DNA from: Agrypnia vestita
Lineage: Eukaryota > Arthropoda > Insecta > Trichoptera > Phryganeidae
DNA: 64,000 nucleotides
Reading direction: 5' to 3'
Assembly (NCBI GenBank): GCA_016648135.1
Contig: JADDOH010008081.1
Span: forward strand, 1 to 64,000
Under the pieces are notes generated by a model, which made no database searches, was not told the DNA's origin, and saw nothing but the letters and a program-made list of their open reading frames with translations. Below are positions 21,000 through 31,886 of the stretch, one piece after another (position 1 is the first letter of the stretch; each line of letters starts with the position of its first letter). The position numbers were made by a program, and so were the translations under genes.

Positions 21000-21403
21000 T
21001 ATTTTGAATACAAGTTCATACCGGAACTTTCGCGAAATGACATTTTCTATATAAAGGACGACGTAGCGCTACGCAGTTCTGCGATTCCACAGAAACGAGT
21101 ACCACGGAAAGCGGGCCACTAGTACGAATTATAATCAGTCAGAAACATCCATTACAAAAATACCTACCGGGCGTATGATAGTGGATAAGTGAGATAAGAT
21201 ACAGGTGAATATTCTGGAAAACTTCATTAAGTGAAAATTCTCGAGTGACGAGTGTGAAATTAGTCCGAATTACATAATACTGCTCCAGTTAAGTTTGTGT
21301 TCAGTGACTTTTGTGATTAATAAAAACATTAATTAATTGCAAGTGTTTCATTTGTCTCCTATTACCGCGAACCCTTCCGAAGATATATATAGAATGGGTA
21401 ACA
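21000..21403 (+). mobile_element. LTR-like block (possible solo LTR)
   Basis: Has the order expected of an insect retroelement LTR: a TATA box (CTATATAAAGG, about 21049), downstream initiator-like TCAGTCAG, an AATAAA signal near 21320, and GTGTTTCATTTGTCTCCTA near the 3' end. The last phrase also occurs in the LTR-like block at 43095-43645. A TG..CA boundary and target duplication could not be fixed, and no internal gag/pol is adjacent. Confidence 0.4.
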
Positions 21404-21758
21404 ATTAAAATGCGTAAACATCATAACGCACATGTATTGTGACATCTAGCGTATCAGATTTTGCCTCAGATAATAGGGGAAAAGATTGCAGGAAATTGGG
21501 GCTGTGGAAGAAAGATAACATCAAGGCTGAGGAACCTGAGTTTGGTTGAACCAAGGTTTGCCCAGTCTACTAGTTTTAGGCTGGCTTACTAGCTTTCAGG
21601 GCCGCAGTGCCCAGGAAAGAACAATATTCAAAGATGTATCAGTCGTACTAAAATTAGTTCGAAAGTGTTACAATTTGTTTTCTTAATTTAATAATACAAA
21701 TATTTAAGTATGATAAATATATGCAAATAGTAAAGTGTATCCAAAATATAAAGCATAA
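21404..21758. other. Unassigned spacer
   Basis: A moderately GC-rich stretch (21430-21640) has no coding frame or repeat partner that I recognise. Confidence 0.35.
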
Positions 21759-22274
21759 AATTTCAGATATTTTATACGCACCGTATTTACCGAGAAGCGA
21801 ATCTCGACGTTTCGTTGGATACTTCTCCAACGTCATCAGGAGGACGACCTTTAACCGCGGAGGTGATTAGGTGCTGTTTTCTAGGGCGTAAATTGTATAC
21901 ACTTTGTTGTGGAGTGTTCTTTTCTTCTAGAATAGAGGTCGCCAGTGTGCAATATGTACTAGTTACGTCGGCGGATTTTACTGCGACTTCTCTCAAGGGT
22001 TAAATCAGTATCGTTAGAACAGGGCGCCAAATACTTGATAGTTTGTAACTGTCATCTATGTTGAGATTGCGATGTTTGTATATTTCAATGGACTCCCTCA
22101 CTAATCTGGGTATAAGGTACGGTTCTGTTGATAAGATTTTTGCCTTGCCAAATCTGATGAAGTGACAGAGATTCTCTTTGGATGCATGTTCGCAGATTGC
22201 CGATGTATTGGATTTGTTGTTTTTAATTGCTCCAATATGTTCCTTCATACGGTGCGTATAAAATATCCGAAATT
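21759..22274 (-). pseudogene. Penelope-like element, GIY-YIG ORF 3' end
   Basis: The minus strand carries HIGAIKNNKSNTSAICEHAS, IRFGKAKILSTEPYLIPRLV, RESIEIYKHRNLNIDDSYKL and SSIWRPVL. This is the C-terminal GIY-YIG endonuclease region of a Penelope-like retroelement (the conserved Glu in RESIEIYKH and the SSIWRPVL signature). After a frame shift it continues as SVYNLRPRKQHLITSAVKG and DDVGEVSNETSRFASR. Inverted copies of about 28 bp (21759-21786 and 22247-22274) bound the fragment. Confidence 0.75.
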
Positions 22275-22599
22275 ACAGTTAAGTATGTCTAACGACCGTA
22301 ATAACAAGCTTAACCCTTTAATAATATTCCATTTCAATATATCAGCATTACTCATATACTTGAATCACAAATGACACCTCAGTCTAATAGGGGATTAGCT
22401 GAGATTCTCAGGGCATTGGTTTACTTTGTGAGAGGTACTCGAACGATATTCGGCGTCTCTTTATTTCTTGATTTCAAATTACTATAAGTAAGTAATAAAT
22501 AAAAGCCATTTCAAGTGAAATAAAAGTGTACGAGAACTATGTACTTGGATAAAGTACTCAGTACAACGGTAGTCAATAATCATTATTTGACTTCTTCAA
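22275..22599. other. Spacer
   Basis: No repeat or coding match. Confidence 0.35.
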
Positions 22600-22735
22600 A
22601 AAGAGCAAAATGATTATTTAGTGACATTAATAATATAATTTATAAAAAAATGCACTTTGTTTTCACCACTTGTCACCAAATATCAACATATTTCAGGGAT
22701 AATGGCCCCTTCGTCAGGATACAATTTTTACTAAA
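22600..22735 (-). repeat. P-family repeat, copy 3
   Basis: In minus-strand sense it reads ATCCTGACGAAGGGGCCATT, ATCCCTGAAATATGTTGATA, GGTGAAAACAAAGTGCA, then the AATAATGTCACTAAATAATC part that also borders copies at 25355 and 63400. Confidence 0.75.
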
Positions 22736-23245
22736 AAATTAAAGTAAAAAAAGTATAGACAATCAACATATAAAAAAATATAATATATGGGAAATGAATA
22801 ATAAGTAAGTACTAATATGAAAACAGATATAAAAGGTAATTATTTGTAAAAATGGCAAGGTTATTTATAATATTCAATTTACTGTTTAATTTTCCTATTT
22901 AGAAATAATATCCAGTATTTTTATTTAGAAATACTATTTTTTGTCAATTCGTGTTTAATTTTTAGTGAGAATTTAATCGAAATAAAATTAGCAATTTTTA
23001 TAAAAAAACAAACATAAAATATTTTATTTAAAAAAAATTGTATCAAGATATTACGAGACCCGGGATCCCGGGAATGATCCAGAGCTGCGAATCAAATCTC
23101 GGGAATGAAAAAAAACCGGGAATAGAGAAACCCCAATCAGGGCTCTCGAAAAATACAGGACGTTTAAGTAAGTAGAGAGGATTATCTAAACTCATGTATA
23201 TTTTGGACATGTTACCAAGAGAAACTAGAAGACATTCTCCTTCAA
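22736..23245. other. AT-rich spacer with CCCGGGATCCCGGG palindrome
   Basis: A perfect 14-bp palindrome lies at 23059-23072, followed within 60 bp by two more CGGGAAT phrases. The cluster may be a decayed transposon end; no partner was found. Confidence 0.4.
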
Positions 23246-23249
23246 TTAA

Positions 23250-23470
23250 TGTATTTTATAGATGTCTGACAGAGACGAAACTGTATATTTTTTTTTATTA
23301 AAGAAGAGTAGGTTTAGAAGTCTTTATGGGTGTACATAGGACTTACGACCTATCATAGGGTTGACTTAAGTGATCACTTTACACATATATAACGTTCACC
23401 ATTTCCACCCATGATAGAATACCATATCTATTATTTTTTGGAAGTTGTATATATTTCAATTATACGCCAC
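23250..23470 (-). mobile_element. MITE copy, GAGACGAAAC family
   Basis: Preceded by TTAA at 23246-23249. In reverse complement it runs TCTATCATGGGTGGAAATGG, AAGTGATCACTTAAG, GTAAGTCCTATGTACACCC, then CAGTTTCGTCTCTGTCAGAC. It is similar over about 200 bp to window positions 1-240. Confidence 0.8.
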
Positions 23471-23692
23471 GTTTCATATGTGAGTTGCAAGGATCCTCAC
23501 CGCGGCCGGCCACAAAGCTTAATCCTTCACCTTGAATGACCATAGATGTCGCTAAATGAGACATCTATATTTGATTTTGGAGTTTTTTAGCTACATACTT
23601 TTTATAATGGAATTCATCCGAATTTCTATCATTACACTAGTATAAGCCAGAAATATTATTTCAATTTATTAAACTCCTTTATTACCAGTATT
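23471..23692. other. Short spacer with small hairpin
   Basis: AGATGTC at 23546-23552 and GACATCT 10 bases later form a small perfect hairpin. Nothing else was recognised. Confidence 0.4.
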
Positions 23693-23993
23693 TTCATTCA
23701 CAATATTTTGAGTATGTCCAAATTTTTCAGAACAGAACTGGATTGTTGTCACAGGGACATGAATAATCAATTAATGTATATTATAGATATCTCACAGAGA
23801 CGAAACTATATTTTTTTATTATTAAGGGAGAGTAGGTATAATAAAGACTTCTATACCTACTCTCCCTTAATAAAAAAAAATCAGTTTCGTCTCTGTGAGA
23901 CATCTATAATATACATTAATTGATTATTGATGTCCCTGTGACAATAATCCAGTTCTGTTCTGAAAAATTTGGACACTCAAAATATTCTGAATG
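23693..23993. repeat. Fold-back with MITE ends at its centre
   Basis: Arms of about 142-148 bp (23693-23840 and 23852-23993) are near-perfect inverted copies around an 11-base centre. Each arm contains the MITE end (TGTATATTATAGAT, CTCACAGAGACGAAACT) after a TTAA at 23771-23774 and 23916-23919. The complementarity continues about 75 bp beyond the TTAA into identical flanking sequence (GAACAGAACTGGATT). Confidence 0.9.
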
Positions 23994-24384
23994 TAAATAT
24001 AATCCTCTAAAGACTGCGATTGTTATGGATCAAGACCGGCAGAATTGGACACATACGTACTAGGTTTTATAAAGATTGAAAGGCCACGACTCTCATCATT
24101 TAGTATGAAGAAGTAATGTAAGAAATAAGGGAAAGAATTCTATTCCATCCAAATGTATACCGAAAAGTTGACCAGGGTCATTTAATTCATATTTATCAAA
24201 CGAGTATTTGGAAGCATATAGAAAAATCATTTGCCAGTGGCTTCATGTGTATTTATACATGAACCCACCACTCAAATTATGTTTACAATGGCCTGTTTGT
24301 TTATCAATCGAAATGCGGTAGCCAAACGCAGTGTTATATTCTAAAATTGGTACTTTTGGAACAAGTTTTTACGGTCACCCAACA
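23994..24384. other. Spacer
   Basis: No assignment. Confidence 0.35.
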
Positions 24385-24690
24385 TTTTGAACTCAAAATG
24401 TATGATGAAATATGTGTTGATGATGTGGTTTAAGTATTGGCTTGCAATACCGTGTCGAAAACGGTGTATTCCATGGCAATACCCTGTTAGAGACATGTAT
24501 TTTTACAAGTTTTCTTTGGTGTTTACATGTATTGTCGGTTCGTTATCGGTGAGGTGGTTTTTTAAGCGCCGGGTACCAAGAGGTTTTCAGTTTGAGACCA
24601 TCATCACTATTGATGATAACAGAGTGCTTATAGATTTCTAGTGCCTCCTTGATAAGACGTGCATAGTGACTATTGTGCTTTTAAATAATA
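24385..24690 (-). pseudogene. Penelope-like GIY-YIG C-terminal fragment
   Basis: The minus strand reads SHYARLIKEALEIYKHSVII, NSDDGLKLKTSWYPALKK and PPHR. The A.LIKEALEI.KH...N.DDG.KL...W.P.L spacing is the Penelope-like/GIY-YIG C-terminal signature. It is a different family from 21759-22274. Only about 50 codons are recognisable. Confidence 0.7.
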
Positions 24691-25257
24691 TTTAGTTTTA
24701 AAAAAATACGCTTTTATAAAAATGATTTTTTATTTTATATAAATATAATATTCTTTCCTATTTTTTAGACTCGCAATAAAGCGATTCCAATATGCTTATA
24801 AACATGTTTTTTTTTCGAATGCTTTTAATCTCAAAACTCAAACAATGCTCGATAAATCAACGCGTCAGCATTTTAAATAAAAAAAATTTAAATATTCAAA
24901 CTGATTTTCAAGAAGTTGGTCAAATATCGATTATAAGATTTGTGGCTGACAGAAAAATGAAGGTAAATAAATGCGTGTAATAAATCAGACGTTCATTTGC
25001 ATGTTAGTTGTATGAAAGTAAAAAAAAAAGTAGTAGCTTGTTAAATTAATAAATTAAATTAAAAAACCAAAGTACAGACAATCAAAATATATAAAAAATG
25101 AATAATAATGAAGTAAATACTTAACATAAATTGATTATTTTAAATAACCAGGTCTTTTTAAAAAAATATGTTCATGTTAAATAGGTACCTACTTCATTAT
25201 TATTCGTTTTCCATATATAATTTTTTAATATTTTGATTGTCTATACTTCGATTATTG
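24691..25257. other. AT-rich spacer
   Basis: Nothing recognised. Confidence 0.4.
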
Positions 25258-25410
25258 AATTTAATTTGTTAGTACAACGAAGGGGCCATGGGCTCTAAAA
25301 TATGTTAATATTTTTCAATGAGTAATGGAAACATGGTTCATTTTTATTAATTATATTAATAATGTCACCACAAAATTATTATCCTGTTTTTGAAAAAGCA
25401 GTTATTGATT
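25258..25410 (+). repeat. P-family repeat, copy 4
   Basis: The plus sense reads ACGAAGGGGCCATGGGCTCT, AAAATATGTTAATATTTTTC, GTAATGGAAACATGG, then TAATAATGTCACCACAAAAT and TGTTTTTGAAAAAGCAG. Its 3' half matches the 63368-63430 region inverted. Confidence 0.75.
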
Positions 25411-25559
25411 AGTGTGTATGTATTTTGCTTATTTAAAAAAATCCTGCTTGACAATTTACGCATCGAATTTTTATATAATTGTGGAATATAAGATGAAAGC
25501 GGCTATTTCCAATTAAGGTGTTTTTGAAATAAATACAAAAAACCTGTCACTACTCAAGA

Positions 25560-26004
25560 AATTTTATTTCCGCCCTGAACAGGGGTCAGAGAAGAGCGTT
25601 GACGGACACATACCGGACGACCTCCGTTGTAGCGCTTCCAGTGCCAACGGGGGTTTTGTCTGCTGGTCTACTGGTCCTGGAACCGGCAGCACGCTGCTCG
25701 TTGAGGAGGGGTCTAGAAGTGTTGAATCATGGCCGCGTCTTAAGGCCCTCAGACACTATAACGTTTAAAGAACTCTGTGCAGGGCTCAAGCGTGAAACTC
25801 TGGCAGAAGAGAAGTCTGGCGGAAAAAATGTGATGCAGCGACTCAGGGGAGGTGGACCTACACCTCCCTCTACTCAGTGTCGGTTCGGGAAAAGGAAAGA
25901 GGTGGTCCTCCAGTGCTTGAACATTTCGCGGTGCAGATGGTCTCGGGTCACGGTGAATTCAGGAGCAAGTTATTTGATTTAGGACTTGTTAGTGACCCGT
26001 GGGG
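25560..26004 (+). pseudogene. R1-type LINE C-terminal fragment
   Basis: The plus strand reads RALTDTYRTTSVVALPVPTG and VLSAGLLVLEPAARCSLRRG, then after a frame shift RWTYTSLYSVSVREK, HFAVQMVSGHGEFRSKLFDL and GLVSDPWG. ALTDTYRTTS...LPV..GVLP...L and ...QM.SGHG.FRS.L... are R1-clade hallmarks. The catalytic domain and the Cys/His end are missing. Confidence 0.8.
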
Positions 26005-26460
26005 TATTGCTTGACCACTATAACTTGGCGTGCGACGACTTTGGAAATAAAACCCGCCCTGCCCGCACCCGGCGGTAACCACTCGCCCTGTCATTCAGTA
26101 CAATTTTGTATTTGCTCGGGAGTTGTTACATCTTGATTACCAATATACACTGAATTATTATTTCCAAAATATCCTTAACAGTCCGGGATGGTACAAGAAC
26201 AATTGCCAATGAAGTATTAAAGTTTTGCGAACCTGAAAAAGCAAATAACGGACCGATATTACCGCCTGACAGTTTGACAGATAGAGCGGCCGCCATTACG
26301 GCATGGTTTCTTTAGTGCTGCCCGACCAAATTTCTGTTAAAGGCTACGACACCTGTCACCGAACATTCTGTACATTATGTATTGACTAATAAATTTATAT
26401 CCTGGCAAATTCTGTTACGCGACAGGGACGCCCTCCCTCGCACGCAAATTTATAGTGGTC
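26005..26460 (+). mobile_element. Exon-retaining DNA element, copy 2, with inverted ends
   Basis: The ends GACCACTATAACTTGGCGTG (26013-26032) and the reverse complement of 26441-26460 match with two mismatches, giving terminal inverted repeats of about 25 bp and a 448-bp body. The interior is collinear with copy 1, but the initiator ATG is lost (ATT). NRP-like leader, exon and 3' segment are all present. Superfamily uncertain; the exon suggests Tc1/IS630. Confidence 0.7.
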
Positions 26461-27060
26461 GCATTCTACCTGTGGCCGCATGAAGCAGACGCCAGAGCAC
26501 CTATTGAAGGATTTTCCTATTTTAGATGATTACCGATAGGACTTGGTAAGGGATGTAGGTGGTGTCTCCATAGTAAACGCTGATCTTCTTAGGAATGCTA
26601 ATAACTCGTACTTCAGAGCTTTTATTCGGGTGTGGGTCTTCCGCTGGTAAATTCTCAGGGGGTCTCCTGCTGGTGTTTGACTGCTGTGAGCTAGTTTTTT
26701 TTTTCCACAAGCAATTTCCGTTATAGCGAAATTTCTATAGGTGTAACTTAGTCCCTTAGTGTATGTGCTTGTTATTTTATTTTAATTTTTCCCTGAAGGG
26801 AGTGAATTACTCTAATAATTGTCTCTTAGGTGCAATCCTGTATTCATTTTAATTAATCTGGCTCATGAGTTGTACGTCTTCATGCTGTGTTATTATGTTA
26901 ATGCTTATTCCTGTTATATGTCACATGTAATTTGTTTAACGTATTAACTACGTAACTCAATCGTTATTTGTGATTTCCATTTATCTCATGTATCAAGTAT
27001 CGCGTTTTGTTATGCCTTGTGTTCGGTTTCATAGTTTGTTGAAGAGGATATTCCTGCCTT
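26461..27060. other. Unassigned region with a 62-codon minus frame
   Basis: The minus frame 26522-26710 encodes SRRPPENLPAEDPHPNKSSE and ISVYYGDTTYIPYQVLSVII. It lacks a domain I can name and could be a retroelement scrap next to the R1 fragment. The remainder is AT-rich. Confidence 0.25.
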
Positions 27061-27400
27061 TGCTTTTAATTATGATTTGAAAACGTGGTTTTTGGAGGGA
27101 CAGCGCTATATTTCCTATAGTCTAGAATTAAATAAGCATTCCTTGGAGAATGCATTCGAAACTTTGTTCAATTTTCTTGAATATTACTTCCATTGCTTTT
27201 ATACCCCTAGTTTTGGAACTGTGCCAGCTCTCTGGGAACAGTTGTGCGCACAAAGTTTTTACAAATCAAGGACTTGCATAATTCGTGGAAAGTCGCTGGC
27301 TAAGTGACCAATCGCTCGCGCTACCGTGCGCCCGCACATGGCAACCAGCACCTTGTGCCGCGTGGAAGGTGCTGACCGCCATTAAATATCCTAAATGCTC
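27061..27400 (+). other. Unassigned 76-codon frame and GC-rich end
   Basis: The plus frame 27077-27307 is Phe/Tyr-rich with a Trp-containing end; no family was recognised. The following 27300-27385 is GC-rich (CTCGCGCTACCGTGCGCCCG) and unique. Confidence 0.2.
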
Positions 27401-27549
27401 TTGATAATGATCTTAGCATAATTTCCTATCCTACACTTCTTTGTTCCCTTCTCCGACACAAGATCACGTGTAAATTAAAAAGTACAAGACTAATGATAGA
27501 AGACCGTTCTAACATGCAATGAGCTAGTCTTAAAGGACTAATGTTCTCT

Positions 27550-28020
27550 TAACTAACTAACTAACAGGAGTAGGCAGAGAGGATTGAACGCCACACTCAT
27601 CTATCCTGGCACACAACTTTTGCTTCGGCCACATTCATACATCTTCTCAAACAAGGTATACGGTTGTTGCGGCTTTTAACGGGGCCATCCTCAAACACTT
27701 TTGTATCTGATCGTGCCAGGTCTTTCAAGGACGCCCTCTATTTCTGTTGCCTTCAACACTCGCCTCATATATTTTCTTAACCATCCTTTCCTCGTTCATA
27801 CGTTCCACATGACCAAACCGTCTCAGCACTCCTTTCTTTATTCTATCTACTACACTACAGCTAGCATTGCATTCACGTCTAATTTGTTCATTCCTTACTC
27901 TATCGACCAAAGATTTTCCACACAAGCGTCTTATTGAGCACATTTCTACCGCATTCAGTCTACTTTCAATGCTCTTTTGCCAATTCCAGGCTTCACTTCC
28001 ATACTAAAGTGTAAAAATAA
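27550..28020 (-). pseudogene. RTE-type family E tail
   Basis: The minus strand reads SRLNAVEMCSIRRLCGKSLV, DRVRNEQIRRECNASCS, KKGVLRRFGHVERMNEERMV, KKIYEASVEGNRNRGRP, then decays through the VVCQD region. Its 3' end shows the family's TTAG run (CTAACTAACTAAC at 27553-27565 on plus). It is the cleanest HVERM tail in the window, but still 5'-truncated. Confidence 0.87.
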
Positions 28021-28039
28021 TTTACCCCAACGTAGCTCA

Positions 28040-28150
28040 CTAATTAACTAACCATCAGCCAGGTAGGGACAGGCAGAGAGGATAGAACGCCACACTTCTA
28101 TTTTGCTTCGGCTACATTCATACATATTGTCATACAAATTTTTTATTACT
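28040..28150 (-). pseudogene. RTE-type family E 3' scrap
   Basis: About 100 bp (TAACTAACCATCAG, then GGCAGAGAGGATAGAACGCC and CATTCATACAT) repeats the 3' terminal part of the preceding copy, in the same orientation. Confidence 0.7.
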
Positions 28151-28228
28151 CGCTTTCATAGCGTCGTCCGACTCAAGCCCAATGCGTAGGGTAAGCGCCA
28201 AACCTGTTTCAACTAGTAAATGAGAAAG

Positions 28229-28276
28229 GGAGTATAATAAAAACTTGGTTTTTAATGGTTAGTTTTTTAAACACTT
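28229..28276. mobile_element. Isolated end of the 1.55-kb inverted-repeat element
   Basis: AAAGGGAGTATAATAAAAAC and the following GGTTAGTTTTTTAAA match the outer end of the element at 56990-58545. The rest of the element was not found here. Confidence 0.65.
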
Positions 28277-28359
28277 CAATAAAATGTGTTTGTAATTTAA
28301 CAAAAGAACTTGATTGAGCTCACACTTTTGTTTTAAATTTCTTCCACAGTTCGGCGCGA

Positions 28360-28630
28360 CACACCCGGCCGTTATTTTTTGTATCGAACATTGTTTCGGA
28401 TCTCACAGACAGCCCGGACGTCTATCAGTCCCCGCATCTCCTACCAAATGTAGATATTTCCAGGTTTAACTGGGCGGGAGGAAAAAATAACATTAAAAAG
28501 CCCTTTTTATGGCACTTCAGGTATGGGCGAGCCGGTGTGCGACCTGATAAAACGGCTCTAAACGTTTATCAATTATACACCAAATGTCGGGTCATTTGAG
28601 GCCTTATCTTTTCGGGAATATTAAAATAAA
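28360..28630. promoter_or_regulatory. Unique island with posterior-Hox-type site
   Basis: GC-rich, noncoding and unique. TTTTATGGC at 28505-28513 matches the Abdominal-B/posterior Hox core, with ATAAAACGG and CGTTTATCAA nearby. Candidate enhancer only. Confidence 0.3.
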
Positions 28631-28929
28631 GTCCCTACGCACCTCTTTGCGCAAGTGACTGCGATGTCACGCAAGGGCGCGTTGGTGGTCTACGGAAATG
28701 ATGTAAATAAAATAAATATGATTTATTAATTGATATATACATCAAAATTATAAAACATGAATAAAAAAATGTATTAGTACGTTTGGAAAATAATGAAACA
28801 TTGAGAAAAACAGCATTATTAAAAAAATTAAATAACAAGTCCCCAGACAGCAATCGTATGCTGGTTTAAGGGAACATTAAGAAAAAAATATAATAAAATT
28901 AAGTACACATTAAATATCCACACATTGAT
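28631..28929. other. AT-rich spacer
   Basis: No assignment. Confidence 0.35.
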
Positions 28930-29180
28930 TTGTTAAACAGTTTATTTCCTCCCCAACACAAGTCTATTCAGTTGTTTATGGAATAGTTTCACATTATTTA
29001 GTTCTTTTATGTTATTGGAAATTCCATTATAAAAGTCGAATGTAGTATATAGGAATCCATGTATTTCTCTATTAGTCCGAATTTATCACTTCTTATATAG
29101 TCTCTTGTTCTTGTGTGTTGTCTATGTACGCAATATATTGCTAATTTCATAAGAATTTATAGAAACATGAACTCGCTAAA
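28930..29180 (-). pseudogene. LINE (jockey/CR1-like) C-terminal scrap
   Basis: The minus strand gives TRDYIRSDKFGLIEK and then, in another frame, FYNGISNNIKELNNVKLFHK and QLNRLVLGRK. The LYN.+..+IK.L.N+K.FK..L pattern is the end of jockey/CR1-like LINE ORFs. Confidence 0.55.
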
Positions 29181-29313
29181 GGCAATACACGATAATATTG
29201 CCAATACATTTATACGCAGGCCTCGATACATAAAAACTTATATTAAAAAAAGTTTGACTTATGTATATTTCCACTCACACCTCTTGTATACTGCGTGCTT
29301 TATTATTTTTTAA

Positions 29314-29413
29314 AATATTTATTTATCTTATTCTATTATTGCTCTGTATCTTTAAAATTTTTTAATATTTATTTATCTTATGCTATTATTGCTCTGTATC
29401 TTTAAAATTTTTT
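29314..29413. repeat. 50-bp tandem duplication
   Basis: 29314-29363 and 29364-29413 are the same 50-bp sequence with a single T/G difference, which suggests a recent slippage or unequal event. Confidence 0.9.
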
Positions 29414-29985
29414 ACCGAAAATTTTACTTTTTTGCCGTTAGAAAATATTTCATATTCGATAACACCATAAAAATATTATCATTTAATTAGAGATAAATGT
29501 GTACAATGCGAATTCATTATAATTTGCTATTTTTTTACTCTCATATACTATTTATGGTACTTCTAAAAAAATAATAAATAACTAGTACCACCAAAGCTAA
29601 TAATGTTGAGCACACGTTTCAAAACAAATTAAATTTTGATGATAAAAATTTGAATGTTAAAAACATATGTGTTATAATTATTCCTTTCTAAAGAAAATAA
29701 GTTATCCATACATTAAGTACATGGATTATTTGGATGCGTTTTTGACCACAATATAACATTTAACTATTTTTTATAATCCCATGTACACCGTAATTCCATG
29801 GTGTAATTTTTTGTGTGCAATAAATAATTCATAATCTAGATTGGTAGGAACTACCTATACACGACAAAAATTATTTTAATATTCGTTCAGATTAGTCATT
29901 CAGTAATTAATTAAATATTAATATTTAGTTAAAATTGTATTGATTTTAGACGAAATGAAAATAATTTTAAGGGTGACAACAGATC
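29414..29985. other. AT-rich spacer
   Basis: Nothing recognised. Confidence 0.45.
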
Positions 29986-30430
29986 ATAATTACGGCTCAT
30001 TGTCACCTGTGGAGATCGGGAAGTCGGCCACCTTTCTCCAAACTGGTTATTCTCTGCGCAACCCTCAACAACTAGCGTCTACATCTCCCAATTAAAATAC
30101 CTGGTGACCATGGGATGTCATTACCTGCTAATCCCATCTATCAAAAACGCATACACGTAAGTTGTGACAACCAACCCCACTTGACGTTTTGTAGGTAGGA
30201 ACCTCAAATTATACCCGTTCGTCTGTACTCGCCCCAGCGAGTTTGTATCTGGGAACATATGTTCGCCAGGAATATCTACATTTATCGCACAATGGCGCGT
30301 ACCTCGACTTAGGGGATGGCTGGATGTGGGTTCGGATAACACAGGGGTGAAATCTCAATAGAGGCGCCGCGGAAAAGGAGAGCCGGTCCTCGAATAGGGT
30401 TACTACCCTAAATGGGGGTGACTATTCTCA
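29986..30430. promoter_or_regulatory. Unique GC-richer island
   Basis: Noncoding overall (a 73-codon minus frame at 30121-30342 lacks features). E-box-like CACCTG at about 30003-30010 and TAATCCCATC are present, and the 3' part includes GAGGCGCCGCGG. Candidate regulatory by composition. Confidence 0.25.
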
Positions 30431-31754
30431 AAGCTCAAATGTTAAAAAAAAATAACAACATAAAAATAAAACTGATTTGATACACCTATTTTTTTGAGTT
30501 TGCGGAACAGGTCGTAATTTTAAAATCGTAGGCAAAAAACATTCGAAATGTTTAAATGATCTTTTTCTCAGATTTTTCTAATCACGCAATGCAAATGATC
30601 ATAATTATGATTAAAAATTTGGTTTATCTGTTTTACCGTGTTAATAAATAATGTTGACCGTATTTTTTTTATTTATATAATTTATTTGGAACCATTAAAG
30701 CATCTAAAAGTAATTGATATCATAATTATGGAGCTAAATTCTACCACCAGTCGTATCCTAAAAATATTTCCAATATTTTGTGTCATTTTCTGATGTCTTT
30801 ACAACACATTTATTATGGGTTATATTTATACATTCAGGTACTAGAATTTAATTTACAAATATATTTTTTTAATTACTGATTTTCGAAAACAAAAAAAAAA
30901 ATGTATGTATAATGTTTTATTTATTTATAAAGGAAAATACAATGAACCTTATGTCACTATTTATGTAACATTAGATGAGTCCGTATATAATCCCCCTAAA
31001 AAAAAGTTTTTTGAAAAAAAAGATTTACATTTTTCATGATATAAGATGATGCAGCCTTTTAAGTTAAAAATAAGAAATTATTAAGGTATAAAATAAAATA
31101 AAAATAAATAAATTTAAAAAAGTAAAAAGTGTTAACCGTTGAAATATATAAAAAACTAAATTTACATTAAAAATAACATCAGAATAATTTTTTTAATAGG
31201 TTTACCTTTACAAAGAAAATTATTGTGTTCGAAACCGGTTGAGTAAATATGCTAACCCAATTGCTTAATAATTGATTTGTTTAATATTTTTGTTGATTGC
31301 GTTGATATATGAAGCTTTGTAAAATGTCTCATTCTTGAATACTTACCCTCGAATGTTGAGTTAACAAAAAATTATAATAAAACATAAGAATAGGTGACGA
31401 AAAAGAGATCAAACATAATGATTTTTTATGAATTTAGTACCTACGCGATATGTGCGTAATTATTTTCACAACGTGCGCCGGAAAAATAAAATTTTAAAAT
31501 GCCAAAAATACATAAACGTACGATCTTAAAATATAATTCCCATCTTCCTACCCATCTAAATACTTTGTTAATAAATACATGTACATTAATTTTATTATAA
31601 TTACAATTCAGTTTCAAGTTTAAAAAAGTAATTGTTGTCATCCATAATACATAATACATAGTCCTGGGCAAACATTGTGTAAGTTTAGTTTATTGTAGGA
31701 GCAGTACCTATCCCAGACCTAAATAATTTTTGGGGAAATATTTTTTTTTCTTCT
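30431..31754. other. AT-rich spacer
   Basis: About 1.3 kb of A/T-rich DNA with homopolymers. No coding frame or repeat was recognised. Confidence 0.5.
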
Positions 31755-31886
31755 TCAAACACGGCAAAATTATTTTAATTATAATTTATAGAAATAAACT
31801 TTGTTTACACCACTTTTTTGTTGGAAAATATTCGAAATGTTTCAACAAAAATGTGGTGTAAACTAAGTTTATTTCTATAAATTATA
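31755..31886. repeat. P-family fold-back, truncated (copy 5)
   Basis: Arms 31780-31826 and 31840-31886 are inverted copies (ATAATTTATAGAAATAAACT, then TTTACACCAC) with a 14-base centre. They represent only the tail half of the P repeat. Confidence 0.8.

Noticed and set aside
25599..25982. 127-codon plus frame as a host gene
   Set aside because: Its residues match the R1-clade C-terminal region and continue after a frame shift, so it is a retrotransposon relic.
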